This document shows positions 44,084 through 52,208 of a stretch of 64,000 nucleotides of DNA, piece after piece (position 1 is the stretch's first letter; every line of letters begins with the position of its first letter). The position numbers and the translations under genes were made by a program. The notes below the pieces were generated by a model. The model worked only from the letters and a program-made list of their open reading frames with translations, was not told the DNA's origin and searched no databases. Source of the DNA: Cytophagaceae bacterium ABcell3 (GTDB lineage Bacteria > Bacteroidota > Bacteroidia > Cytophagales > Cytophagaceae). Location: assembly GCA_030913385.1 (NCBI GenBank), contig CP133159.1, positions 4,114,584 through 4,178,583 of the forward strand. Reading direction: 5' to 3'.

Positions 44084-47000
44084 TTAAGAACCAACCAGTA
44101 CAACTTTATTACTATAAAAATGTTTACCTACTAAAACCTTAACCAAATATATACCTTCTTTTAGCCCCGGATTGATTATGTGTTTTTGCTCCTTGTTATT
44201 AGGTAGTTTTGTATAGAAGCGCTGAACGCCAGAAACGTCATAGATAGACACTTCCATTTCAGAAGAATTAAACCCTTCGCTGTCCACTACAATTTCCCTT
44301 TCAAAAGCGTAAACATTAAGATTTCTATCACTTATATGCTCTGCACTTAAAGTTGAATGCTTATTATAAAAGTGTAGCACAAATCTATTGTCTACAATAT
44401 CACTTTTTGAAGTAAAAGTATAAATGGAGTCTCTCAACAAGTCAATTCGTTTACCATCCTGCTTATCTTCCAACACCACATCAAAATGGTCTTGCAAAAG
44501 CGCATAAGAATCGAGCTGCAGAACAAACTCCCCATCCTCTGGAAAAAAAGCAGTTAAAGGCACACGTATAGTGTCATTGCCATATTCCAATGTATTTACC
44601 GACAACTTCTTATCATCAACTACCGAGTATATAGAAGTCAAACCAGCAGAGTTTAAAAATTTATACGAATCTAGTTCCGAGTCAAAACCATTAGTCGCAT
44701 CATCAGAAAAACGTATTAACGTCTCGTCCCGAAAACCTCCCTCCTTTTTCCCTGCAGCCAACTTTAAAAAAGGTACAGATACTCCCCGTCTTAACACGGG
44801 CGGATTTTCATGAACAATCCTGGCCTGGCGCGGTATCCTAAACCGACCATTTCCCCCCTCTGCAGTAACCTTGATCCAGAACCCTTGCATAGACCCTATG
44901 TACCGACTACCTCCGTTTAGGCTTCCACCTCCCCTGACGTAGGTATTCCAGTATCCATCTCCCTCTTCATACCAATCCTCTTCCGTAGGTACCGTATAGA
45001 TGTAAATCGTTTTACCGATATTATCTAAGGTCCAGGCATCAGACTCAAAATCTATAGCAGAAGGATATGGATTCCCTACCAAATGCCATCCATCGGCATC
45101 AGGGTTTCCAGACGGCGTATTAGGCAGAACAGCTTCTGCATGCTCTAAAGCATGATCATAATTACCCCAAAAAATGAGTTCTTGAGGCTTTTGTAAATAC
45201 AAAGCATACCCTTGGCCTGAATTTAGCTCAGTACTAAAATCTGAAACAGGAGTCCACCCCACTTCTTTATCAGGGTCAGGAATAGTTTCGTCATAATAAT
45301 AAAAATTAGCAGCAGGACCTGAACCTATTCCTACATTTTCGTGCACTTGCTGCAACATTATCCCTGGAAGTGGTGCAGAAAAATAAAAATAGTGCCCCCT
45401 GCCGATACCTTTTCGTAACGTCACCCCTCCGTTCATATTACCTTTGCCCGCGCCGCTGATAGCACCAGAACTTAAATCAACAACCAGCATTCCATCAGTA
45501 GATAACCTGCCCGTTTTTAAGGTCAATACGCCACTAACCAAGAAAGAGTCTGTTAAAACTACCCCTTCTATATTATCTATTACTACATCACTACCATACA
45601 CTGGGCCATTAACATACTGCCTTTTATTTCCACAAAAAGACAATACCCCGTCAAACACACATGAGCCTTCTGTATGCAAATTGCCCTCAACAAAAGTCAT
45701 GTAATTACTAAAATGTAATGAAGCGCCCGTAACCACCAAGTCTCCTTTTACCCTCAGAGAATCCTGGATAAACTTTTCTCCTTCACCGCTAAATTGTAAT
45801 GTCTGGTAATTTAAAGCTTGGTTCACATACTGGTTTTCATTGGAAGCGTAAGAAACTATACTCCCAGGAAGCAAGTCAAAGACATTGTTAATTTCCGAGA
45901 AATCTAAAAATGGATTGTCAGCACTTGTTAGCTCAAGAATACCAGAGTTTTCTACGGTCAAGCTAGCGCCAGCCGGTCCACTAGGGGCACAGCCAAGCTT
46001 ATGGCACCTTACAATACCGTTTTCTTCCACCCTTATTTCTGTTGGCTGCGTATCATTGTTGTTTGACAAAAACACAGTCCCATTTGATTCAAGTGCACCA
46101 TGCACGGCAATGCGCCCGCCTCTTTCACCACTGGCACCTCCGGCAATACCATCTATTGAAATATCCCCTGCCGAAAAAACCTTTGCCCCCCTCTCAACCG
46201 TTACATCAAAATAGCTATCTAGAGCAGCTCGGTCATTGAACAAAGCAGCCGAAGAAGACCACCACAACTTAACATCAGCCTGTATTCTCAAAGAAGACAC
46301 CCCATTCCCTGACCTTCTGTTGTTCTTTCTAATTCTTGCGCAATTAAAACTACCTTCTCCCTTAATATTATGGGTTCCATCTTCAATCCCAAACGAGATC
46401 GCATCAAATTGCTCTTCATGCCCTATCGTTCCACGACATATAATGTCTCCAAAAATATTGACATAAATAGGGATATTGCTTTCCCGTTCGGTCAAAAAGT
46501 GGCCACCTTCTTCAACAACAAGGTCTTTCATGTCAAAATCGGAGCTCCTATGCACCACCTTGTGACCATTTTTAACCACAAAATCAACATAAGGGCTTCC
46601 AAAAAAATATGGCAATCCTTCCCCCTCTTCACTCGAAGTCCACAATTGAGTATTAGTAGCAGGGTTTGATGTTTGCAGACCAGAGTTTGCAGAATAAAGT
46701 CTTTCAGCACAAGAAGGTCCTGAACATTCCGGATCGTGTGCAGTGTGCATAAAGGCTGGATTACCAGCCACTTGATTGATCCGGTATTTTATATAAGGAC
46801 CATAATTATTATATTCATACACCCTTACCCAATAATGCTTATACTGTTCAAGCCCTTCAATGGTCACCTTGTCCCCTCCGCCATTGTAAACCACCTGCTG
46901 TCCACTACCTCTATACACAGGATCAGCCGCAGGATCCTCTCCGTCTACAGGCTCAGAAAAAGCGTTTTCAGTGTTAACAACCACGATCCGTCCTTCTCCA

Positions 47001-47686
47001 TTACCACTTGTCCATGAAACCTGCATGGACTGGTGCGTGATTTCGGAGAATGTAATTGAAGAAGCTTGACTTCTAGGCGCCGGTAAATGCTCATCCGTTT
47101 CTGACCTTAGCGTCCCTTTAACAATTATTTCCGAAAAAGTGAAGATTCCAGAAGCGCTCTCTGCATCCCAAGCGGTAAACCGAAACTTCACTTGATTATT
47201 AGCAATCAAATTATTCAAAGGGAAAGCAGCATGGTAATCTGTTAAATCACCACAAGCTGAAACAGGAACATCCTGTGTACTGTTCTGGTAACTCCATGTT
47301 TCCCCATCATCTAGACTATAAGACAGGATAGACTTTTCAGGCCCAGTGCCAGACCTACGCAAATGGGTAACTGATAGTTCTGCAAGTACAAGATATTGCC
47401 CATCGTCCGGCACTAATGAAAACTCAACATATCCCCCACCACCAGAAGCCTCTTCTAATGAGGAATAGTTAAACCTCGTTCGGTGAAACCTTACATGAGA
47501 GCATGACGAAGAAGATCCTGTAGCTCCATAATCAAGACCAGAGGCGTTTAAAGCTTCTTCCTCTTTATGGATAAGGTGCTCACCAGAAAATCCAGAGGCC
47601 TCATACCTAACAAGTTCCTGCCCCTGAGTTTTGAAATAAGCAAAACAAAATGTCAAAAAAAGTTTAAAAAAAGTTATCCTGAACAT
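44084..47686 (-). CDS. Large T9SS-secreted surface protein with FN3 domain
   Basis: The 1200-residue product has a signal peptide (cleavage near GQG, residue 22), an N-terminal beta-sandwich-like region (about 25-190), a fibronectin type III domain (about 203-300; QVSWTSGNGEGRIVVVNTENAF), a long strand-rich middle with repeated short segments on the pattern of right-handed beta-helices (about 330-760), a region rich in Gly/Trp/Tyr with YPSAIDFESDAW and GFWIKV (about 800-960), and a C-terminal T9SS type A sorting domain (about 1122-1200, YDVSGVQ ... GIYLVKVLVG). It should be surface-attached or released. No catalytic motif is recognised, so adhesion or matrix roles are possible. Confidence 0.8.
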   Translation of the reverse strand: MFRITFFKLFLTFCFAYFKTQGQELVRYEASGFSGEHLIHKEEEALNASGLDYGATGSSSSCSHVRFHRTRFNYSSLEEASGGGGYVEFSLVPDDGQYLVLAELSVTHLRRSGTGPEKSILSYSLDDGETWSYQNSTQDVPVSACGDLTDYHAAFPLNNLIANNQVKFRFTAWDAESASGIFTFSEIIVKGTLRSETDEHLPAPRSQASSITFSEITHQSMQVSWTSGNGEGRIVVVNTENAFSEPVDGEDPAADPVYRGSGQQVVYNGGGDKVTIEGLEQYKHYWVRVYEYNNYGPYIKYRINQVAGNPAFMHTAHDPECSGPSCAERLYSANSGLQTSNPATNTQLWTSSEEGEGLPYFFGSPYVDFVVKNGHKVVHRSSDFDMKDLVVEEGGHFLTERESNIPIYVNIFGDIICRGTIGHEEQFDAISFGIEDGTHNIKGEGSFNCARIRKNNRRSGNGVSSLRIQADVKLWWSSSAALFNDRAALDSYFDVTVERGAKVFSAGDISIDGIAGGASGERGGRIAVHGALESNGTVFLSNNNDTQPTEIRVEENGIVRCHKLGCAPSGPAGASLTVENSGILELTSADNPFLDFSEINNVFDLLPGSIVSYASNENQYVNQALNYQTLQFSGEGEKFIQDSLRVKGDLVVTGASLHFSNYMTFVEGNLHTEGSCVFDGVLSFCGNKRQYVNGPVYGSDVVIDNIEGVVLTDSFLVSGVLTLKTGRLSTDGMLVVDLSSGAISGAGKGNMNGGVTLRKGIGRGHYFYFSAPLPGIMLQQVHENVGIGSGPAANFYYYDETIPDPDKEVGWTPVSDFSTELNSGQGYALYLQKPQELIFWGNYDHALEHAEAVLPNTPSGNPDADGWHLVGNPYPSAIDFESDAWTLDNIGKTIYIYTVPTEEDWYEEGDGYWNTYVRGGGSLNGGSRYIGSMQGFWIKVTAEGGNGRFRIPRQARIVHENPPVLRRGVSVPFLKLAAGKKEGGFRDETLIRFSDDATNGFDSELDSYKFLNSAGLTSIYSVVDDKKLSVNTLEYGNDTIRVPLTAFFPEDGEFVLQLDSYALLQDHFDVVLEDKQDGKRIDLLRDSIYTFTSKSDIVDNRFVLHFYNKHSTLSAEHISDRNLNVYAFEREIVVDSEGFNSSEMEVSIYDVSGVQRFYTKLPNNKEQKHIINPGLKEGIYLVKVLVGKHFYSNKVVLVGS

Positions 47687-48116
47687 ATCTAAAAAAATTT
47701 ATGGCTCAGAAAAAAACAAGTTAAACCAATAAGGCTATTGGCTTTTGCTATACTCGGAGTATGAAGTAAGTATCCGACAAAAAAACAACCCTTCGCGAGC
47801 AGAACTGTAACTATGTAATGACATAGTGTAACTTACTACATAAACCGAAGAAGCATTTCTAAAAAATCGACACAAACATAAACAGTTTAAAACATACAAA
47901 CAAGACAATCAATATTTTAAAGTATATTTTCTTTGACAAATACAAAATTTTCATTAAATTAGCCAATAAACCCGACTACATCTAGCAACACTGAAACACA
48001 AACACTTACAAAACATAAAATTAAACGGTTATAAAAAAATTAATTTAATATAGGTTTATTCTAAAATAATAAAGTTTTACTTTTGCGTGTATTAAGTACA
48101 CATAGCACTTTTTCAA
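47687..48116. other. 430-bp AT-rich spacer with several inverted repeats
   Basis: The spacer lies between divergent genes. It holds hairpin CCAATAAGGCTATTGG (47727-47742), palindrome ATACTCGGAGTAT (47750-47762) and ACTATGT-AATG-ACATAGT (47810-47827), plus the punA-like promoter at 48055-48085. I see no gene. Confidence 0.5.
48055..48085 (+). promoter_or_regulatory. Promoter of the purine nucleoside phosphorylase gene
   Basis: TTTA at 48055-48058, exactly 19 bases, and TACTTTTG at 48078-48085 fit the TTTG-N19-TAnnTTTG consensus with one mismatch in the -33 part. The start codon is 31 bases downstream. Confidence 0.7.
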
Positions 48117-48929
48117 ATGGACCAGCGATATTCAGAAGCCCTCCGATATATAAAAAGAAAATACAATGCCACTCCTGACACAGGTATAATACTGGGCACA
48201 GGTTTAGGAGGCCTTGTCAAGGATTTAAATGTTGAGCTAGAAATTCCTTATTCAAGCATCCCGCACTTTCCCCTTAGTACAGTAGAACATCATGCAGGTA
48301 AATTGATTTTTGGAACGTTAGGCAACAAAGTAGTGATGGCCATGCAGGGCCGCTTCCATTTTTATGAAGGATACAGTATGTTCCAAATCACCTTTCCTGT
48401 AAGGATAATGAAATTAATGGGAGTTGAAAACTTATTCATTTCCAATGTTTCTGGCGGTATATCTAACCACATGAAAAAAGGAGATTTGGTAATTATAGAT
48501 GACCATATTAACCTCCAGACAGCAAACCCACTAACAGGGAACAACGAAAACAGCTTTGGGCCACGTTTTCCGGACATGAGCGAACCATACGACCAAAGCT
48601 TGATAGAAAAAGCCCTTCAGATTTGTACGGAAGAAGGAATTGTGGCACACAAAGGAGTTTATGCAGCCGTGAATGGCCCAAACTTGGAGACAAGGGCAGA
48701 GTATCGTTTTTTAGGAAGAATAGGTGCAGATATAGTAGGTATGTCTACCGTGCCTGAGGTTATCGTAGCAAAACACATGAGCATGAAAGTTTTTGCTATC
48801 TCACTAATAACCGATGAGTGTGATCCAGAAAATCTTCACCCTGTAAGCATAGATGAAATAGTGGAAATTGCTACCGCTTCAGAACCTAAGCTTACCAAAG
48901 TCATTAACAAACTAATAAAATCAATTTGA
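48117..48929 (+). CDS. punA: Purine-nucleoside phosphorylase (class II, PunA type)
   Basis: The 270-residue protein matches trimeric PNPs: GIILGTGLGGL (phosphate site), IPHFPLSTVEHHAGKL, MQGRFHFYEGYSM, NVSGGISNHMKKGDLVIIDDHINL, YAAVNGPNLETRAEYRFL and VGMSTVPEVIVAKH. It cleaves purine nucleosides with phosphate for salvage of the base. The family glutamate and asparagine in base recognition sit in NGPNLETRAE and SLITDECD. It has its own promoter and is followed by a hairpin, so it is likely monocistronic. Confidence 0.95.
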   Translation: MDQRYSEALRYIKRKYNATPDTGIILGTGLGGLVKDLNVELEIPYSSIPHFPLSTVEHHAGKLIFGTLGNKVVMAMQGRFHFYEGYSMFQITFPVRIMKLMGVENLFISNVSGGISNHMKKGDLVIIDDHINLQTANPLTGNNENSFGPRFPDMSEPYDQSLIEKALQICTEEGIVAHKGVYAAVNGPNLETRAEYRFLGRIGADIVGMSTVPEVIVAKHMSMKVFAISLITDECDPENLHPVSIDEIVEIATASEPKLTKVINKLIKSI

Positions 48930-48945
48930 GCCACATGCAAAGTAA

Positions 48946-49006
48946 GCAATAGGACTTTTACAAAAACAGGAAAATGTTTGACAATAAAAGCCCTATTGCA
49001 TGTTTT
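48946..49006. terminator. Long hairpin between punA and the SDR gene
   Basis: GCAATAGGACTTTTA (48946-48960) pairs with TAAAAGCCCTATTGC (48985-48999), 15 bases with one mismatch and a 24-base loop. It sits between convergent genes and is followed by a weak T-tract. Confidence 0.65.
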
Positions 49007-49010
49007 ATGC

Positions 49011-50060
49011 TTAAGGATATACCCTATCGGCATTATCGGGATTCTCAGCCACCTCTCTTTCCTCTTTCACAGGTTGTCCGTTTTTCCCAGCAAGCAAAAA
49101 TGCTCCCAAAGCAGCTCCCGCCAAAACTGTTCCCGCCAAAATTTTCTTTCCAATTCCATTTTTCTCTTGCTCTTCTTTATTGTTTTGCCAGCCCCCACTT
49201 ACTTGAGCATATTGTCTCATAGGTTCATACAGGTTACCTTTTGAAGGTTCTGACGCATGTTCGTTAAAATGATTTTTAAAAATAACCTTCCGGTATTGCT
49301 TATCATAAACATTAGGGACAAGTGTTTTCAGTACACCTGAAACTTTAGACACAGCACCTACAGAAACTTCTTTTCTTGGGAAAATGGCTAAGCTCACAAT
49401 AGCTTCAGCAACCTCCTTAGCATCCATGGCAGGACCAGGAGCCTTAACAGCCCTTCCCATATAGTTGGCTGCTTGGTTAAAAATCGGGGTATCAATTACT
49501 CCTGGATACACAGTGCACACATGAATATCTTTTTCATCGGACAGCTCTTGCTCAAGGCTCAGGCTAAATCCTCTAATGGCAAATTTACTAGTAGTGTAGC
49601 CCATAGAGAAAGGCTGCCCAGTGATACTTACTGCAGAAGACACATTAATAAGGGTACCTTTTTTCCGCTGCCTGAAATGTGGCAGGACAGCCTTAGCCCC
49701 ATTAATATAGCCAAAGAGGTTTATATCCATTACACGTTTCATGTCTTCTGTTGGCATATCCTCAAACGGCCCCATTAAAGAAACGGCTGCATTGTTCACC
49801 CAAACATCAATATGGCCAAATTCATGGATAGCCCTACTTGCCATATTTTTGACATCATTTTCATAGGTAACGTCAAGTGCTACAGCCATAGCTTTTCCCC
49901 CAAGGGATCTACACTCTTCTGCAACTTGCTCCAAAGCATCACCACGACGGGCAGCAAGTACCACAGAAGCTCCTTGCTTGGCAAACTCTAAAGCTGTCGC
50001 ACGACCTATACCACTGGAAGCGCCAGTTATCACGATCACTTTCTTGTCAAATCTTTTCAT
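49011..50060 (-). CDS. SDR family oxidoreductase with C-terminal membrane anchor
   Basis: The 349-residue protein has the classical SDR features: the Rossmann motif GASSGIGRATALEFAKQGASVVLAARR, NNAAVSLMGPF, the catalytic serine in VSSAVSITG and the YTTSK motif. The coenzyme is probably NADP(H) because R residues follow the second strand. Beyond the usual 250 residues it carries a C-terminal extension with a hydrophobic helix (ILAGTVLAGAALGAFLLAGK) and a charged end, so it may be membrane-tethered. Substrate is unknown. It is divergent from the esterase gene. Confidence 0.85.
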   Translation of the reverse strand: MKRFDKKVIVITGASSGIGRATALEFAKQGASVVLAARRGDALEQVAEECRSLGGKAMAVALDVTYENDVKNMASRAIHEFGHIDVWVNNAAVSLMGPFEDMPTEDMKRVMDINLFGYINGAKAVLPHFRQRKKGTLINVSSAVSITGQPFSMGYTTSKFAIRGFSLSLEQELSDEKDIHVCTVYPGVIDTPIFNQAANYMGRAVKAPGPAMDAKEVAEAIVSLAIFPRKEVSVGAVSKVSGVLKTLVPNVYDKQYRKVIFKNHFNEHASEPSKGNLYEPMRQYAQVSGGWQNNKEEQEKNGIGKKILAGTVLAGAALGAFLLAGKNGQPVKEEREVAENPDNADRVYP

Positions 50061-50142
50061 AATGGGATTTTTTCCGTTTTTTCACTTAATTCCTATAACC
50101 ATTACCCGTTTTTATTGTTATAAAAAAAACGAACAGGTATTT

Positions 50143-50784
50143 ATGATCCTGAAACATTTATCGAAGAAATCAGAAATCGGCTTAAATTACTTGCTTTATT
50201 TACCAGATGGATATTCAGAACATACCCCTGGGGAGTTTCCTATAATTTTTTTCCTTCATGGCGCTGGTGAAAGGGGCAACAATCTTGAACTGTTAACTAC
50301 ACAAGGCTTACCGGCAATAATAGAATCACAAAGCAGTTTCCCTTTTATAGTGGTTTCGCCTCAATGTCCTTCTGGCACTTACTGGTCAGTAACGATACTG
50401 AAAAGTTTTATAGATGAAGTACTACACGACCTTAAGCCTGACCTAAACAGGGTTTATATAACAGGTATTAGCATGGGAGGTTATGGCACATGGACATTGG
50501 CCATAAACTATCCAGAGATTTTTGCGGCTGCCATCCCAATTTGCGGTGGAGGGGATCCGGAATCAGCCCATAAAATCAAAAGCCTTCCTGTATGGGCATT
50601 TCATGGTGCAAAAGACAACATTGTCCCGCCATGGGAAACCGAAAACATGGTCAAGGCACTCCAAGAAGCAGGAGGAAACGTAAAGCTTACAATATATCCT
50701 GATGAAGCTCACGATTCATGGACTAAGACATATGCGAACCCGGAGGTTTACGAATGGTTATTATCTCATGAGAAAAAAAATTAA
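50143..50784 (+). CDS. Alpha/beta hydrolase (PlpE/esterase-like, phospholipase/carboxylesterase family)
   Basis: The 213-residue product from ATG 50143 has HGAGERGNNLELL as the oxyanion region, the nucleophile elbow GISMGGYG, the acid region GAKDNIVPPWETENM and the histidine in DEAHDSW, a complete Ser-Asp-His triad. The frame continues upstream to 49978 but that part lies antisense to the SDR gene and is dropped. No signal peptide is visible, so the enzyme should be cytoplasmic. It probably cleaves esters; the substrate is unknown. It sits about 100 bp upstream of the first dodecin gene. Confidence 0.85.
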   Translation: MILKHLSKKSEIGLNYLLYLPDGYSEHTPGEFPIIFFLHGAGERGNNLELLTTQGLPAIIESQSSFPFIVVSPQCPSGTYWSVTILKSFIDEVLHDLKPDLNRVYITGISMGGYGTWTLAINYPEIFAAAIPICGGGDPESAHKIKSLPVWAFHGAKDNIVPPWETENMVKALQEAGGNVKLTIYPDEAHDSWTKTYANPEVYEWLLSHEKKN

Positions 50785-50886
50785 TAAGCTTAAGGAACTT
50801 TTTATATAAATAAGCAAAAAACACTTGAAAAAGAACTTTACAACAGATACATAGGTTTTACCAATACATTATCAATTTCCCTAGGC

Positions 50887-51078
50887 ATGCGTATCCATAA
50901 AGTGGTAGACATCATTTCTACTTCCTACCAAAGTTTTACTGATGCAGCTCAAAATGCTTTGACAGTAGCTGCTGAAAAAGGCAACATTAAAAACATTCAA
51001 TTAAACGAACTAAATGATAATACCTTAGACGGACAGACAATATCCTATGAAGTGAGTATCAAGGTTACTTTCCAATAA
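50887..51078 (+). CDS. Dodecin-like protein (copy 1)
   Basis: The 63-residue protein matches the dodecin fold: KVVDIISTSYQSFTDAAQNALTVAAEKGNIKNIQLNELN and a final strand EVSIKVTF. Dodecins form hollow 12-mers that store flavins or coenzyme A. The tryptophan that stacks on the flavin in archaeal and many bacterial dodecins would sit near KNIQL, where this copy has no aromatic residue, so flavin stacking may be lost or altered. A paralogue follows 140 bp downstream. Confidence 0.85.
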   Translation: MRIHKVVDIISTSYQSFTDAAQNALTVAAEKGNIKNIQLNELNDNTLDGQTISYEVSIKVTFQ

Positions 51079-51226
51079 AACATAATCGGACTCTATTATT
51101 GGAGTACACCTGCAAGCTGAAAGTAGCTTTGGCAGAGTTTTGCTCCTTCGGGAAAAGCACTAGAACTACCTTGCTAAGACCCATGTTAAAGAATAAAGGA
51201 TGGTTTAACTAAAACAGTTGTCTGAT

Positions 51227-51439
51227 ATGAGTATAGTAAAAGTGGTAGAAGTAATAGCGACCTCGGACAAAAGTTTCTCTGATGCGGCCCAAAACGCAGT
51301 GAATGAAGCAGCAAGAACAGGAGGTCAGGTAAAGTCTGTTTACATTCAGGAAATGAACGGAAAAGTAACCGATAATAAAATAACTTCTTTTGGTGTCAAT
51401 GCAAAAATTACATTTCACGAAGAAGAGTTAGTAGAATAA
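51227..51439 (+). CDS. Dodecin-like protein (copy 2)
   Basis: The 70-residue protein from ATG 51227 (a TTG at 51218 adds three codons) is a second dodecin: KVVEVIATSDKSFSDAAQNAVNEAARTGGQVKSVYIQEMNG and a last strand GVNAKITF. It too lacks Trp at the flavin-stacking position, with Ser/Val there. The acidic tail HEEELVE is absent from copy 1. A terminator follows. The two copies could assemble separately or as mixed 12-mers. Confidence 0.88.
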   Translation: MSIVKVVEVIATSDKSFSDAAQNAVNEAARTGGQVKSVYIQEMNGKVTDNKITSFGVNAKITFHEEELVE

Positions 51440-51446
51440 CAATCAC

Positions 51447-51480
51447 AAAGCGAACTTCAAAAGGGGTTCGCTTTTATTTT
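51447..51480 (+). terminator. Terminator after the dodecin pair
   Basis: AAAGCGAAC (51447-51455) pairs perfectly with GTTCGCTTT (51466-51474), followed by TATTTT. Confidence 0.88.
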
Positions 51481-51502
51481 ACCCAAGAGGCATACTATCT
51501 GG

Positions 51503-51961
51503 CTATTTTTTCTTCAAACCTTCTGCCACTCCTTTCAATCTTTTAGTTATAGCACTCAACTGATCACAGGAAAGCTTCTTCCTTTTCCTACTGTCTTCTG
51601 CCTTGCTTTTTTCAAGTTCTTGAAACCAGTCCCCTGGACTAGGCAAGTCATTAAGTCTTCTAGGAATAACATGTAAATGCAAATGAGGGACGGTTTGCCC
51701 AGCTGCTTCCTTCTCTTGGATAGTCCAGTCAAAAGCGTCTGTATTCAGCTCATAAGACAGTATTTTAGCCACATCTCGACCCAGTTTCATAAACTCCCCA
51801 AGCTCATCATCACTTAACTCAAACAAGCTTTCTTTATGTTTACGAGGAATGATCAGAGAGTGCCCTGGAAGGATAGGTGCCAAATTATAAATTGCCAAAA
51901 AATTAGAGCTGCTAAAAAAAGCATCATTTTCAGAAACATTACAAAAAGGACAAGAAACCAT
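51503..51961 (-). CDS. HIT family protein
   Basis: The 152-residue protein has the histidine triad motif as H93, H95 and H97 in TVPHLHLHVIPRR, plus LPGHSLIIPRKHKESLFEL. The N-terminal CPFC pair may bind zinc. Members hydrolyse AMP-type bonds in nucleotidyl conjugates in the cytoplasm. The C-terminal 50 residues are lysine-rich and helical, longer than the minimal fold. It is the only gene between the dodecin terminator and the tRNA-Cys terminator. Confidence 0.92.
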   Translation of the reverse strand: MVSCPFCNVSENDAFFSSSNFLAIYNLAPILPGHSLIIPRKHKESLFELSDDELGEFMKLGRDVAKILSYELNTDAFDWTIQEKEAAGQTVPHLHLHVIPRRLNDLPSPGDWFQELEKSKAEDSRKRKKLSCDQLSAITKRLKGVAEGLKKK

Positions 51962-52033
51962 AGGTGAATAGAAAAAAGAACTTTTAAAAAACTTAGATCA
52001 AACAAAGAATGTTTAAACTAGCTATAAAACAGA

Positions 52034-52066
52034 AAAAGCTCCTAATTTTAGGAGCTTTTCTTTTTT
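52034..52066. terminator. Hairpin between tRNA-Cys and the HIT gene
   Basis: AAAAGCTCCTA pairs with TAGGAGCTTTT around a four-base loop, followed by CTTTTTT. On the minus strand it also falls right after tRNA-Cys, so it most likely ends the tRNA transcript. Confidence 0.85.
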
Positions 52067-52067
52067 G

Positions 52068-52138
52068 AGGTTCCGAGCGGATTCGAACCGCTGTAAAAGG
52101 TTTTGCAGACCTCTGCCTAGCCACTCGGCCACGGAACC
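52068..52138 (-). tRNA. tRNA-Cys (GCA)
   Basis: The 71-base minus-strand sequence forms acceptor GGTTCCG/CGGAACC, an anticodon stem GAGGT/ACCTT with loop CTGCAAA (anticodon GCA), a T loop TTCGAAT and a U discriminator typical of tRNA-Cys. CCA is not encoded. Minus-strand TAACTTTG (52151-52158) gives a likely -7 element, without a good -33. Confidence 0.94.
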
Positions 52139-52165
52139 CTTTTGCGATTGCAAAGTTATAAAAAA

Positions 52166-52200
52166 ATAAATAAAGTCCCCAAAAAGGGGACTTTATTTTT
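52166..52200 (-). terminator. rpsA: Terminator of the ribosomal protein S1 gene
   Basis: AAATAAAGTCCCC pairs with GGGGACTTTATTT over 13 bases around a five-base loop, with a T-tract on the minus strand after it. It lies 9 bp beyond the rpsA stop and just upstream of the tRNA-Cys promoter. Confidence 0.9.
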
Positions 52201-52208
52201 CAAATTAT

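Noticed and set aside
49978-50142. N-terminal extension of the esterase frame
   Set aside because: It runs antisense to the conserved SDR nucleotide-binding region; the esterase homology starts just after ATG 50143.
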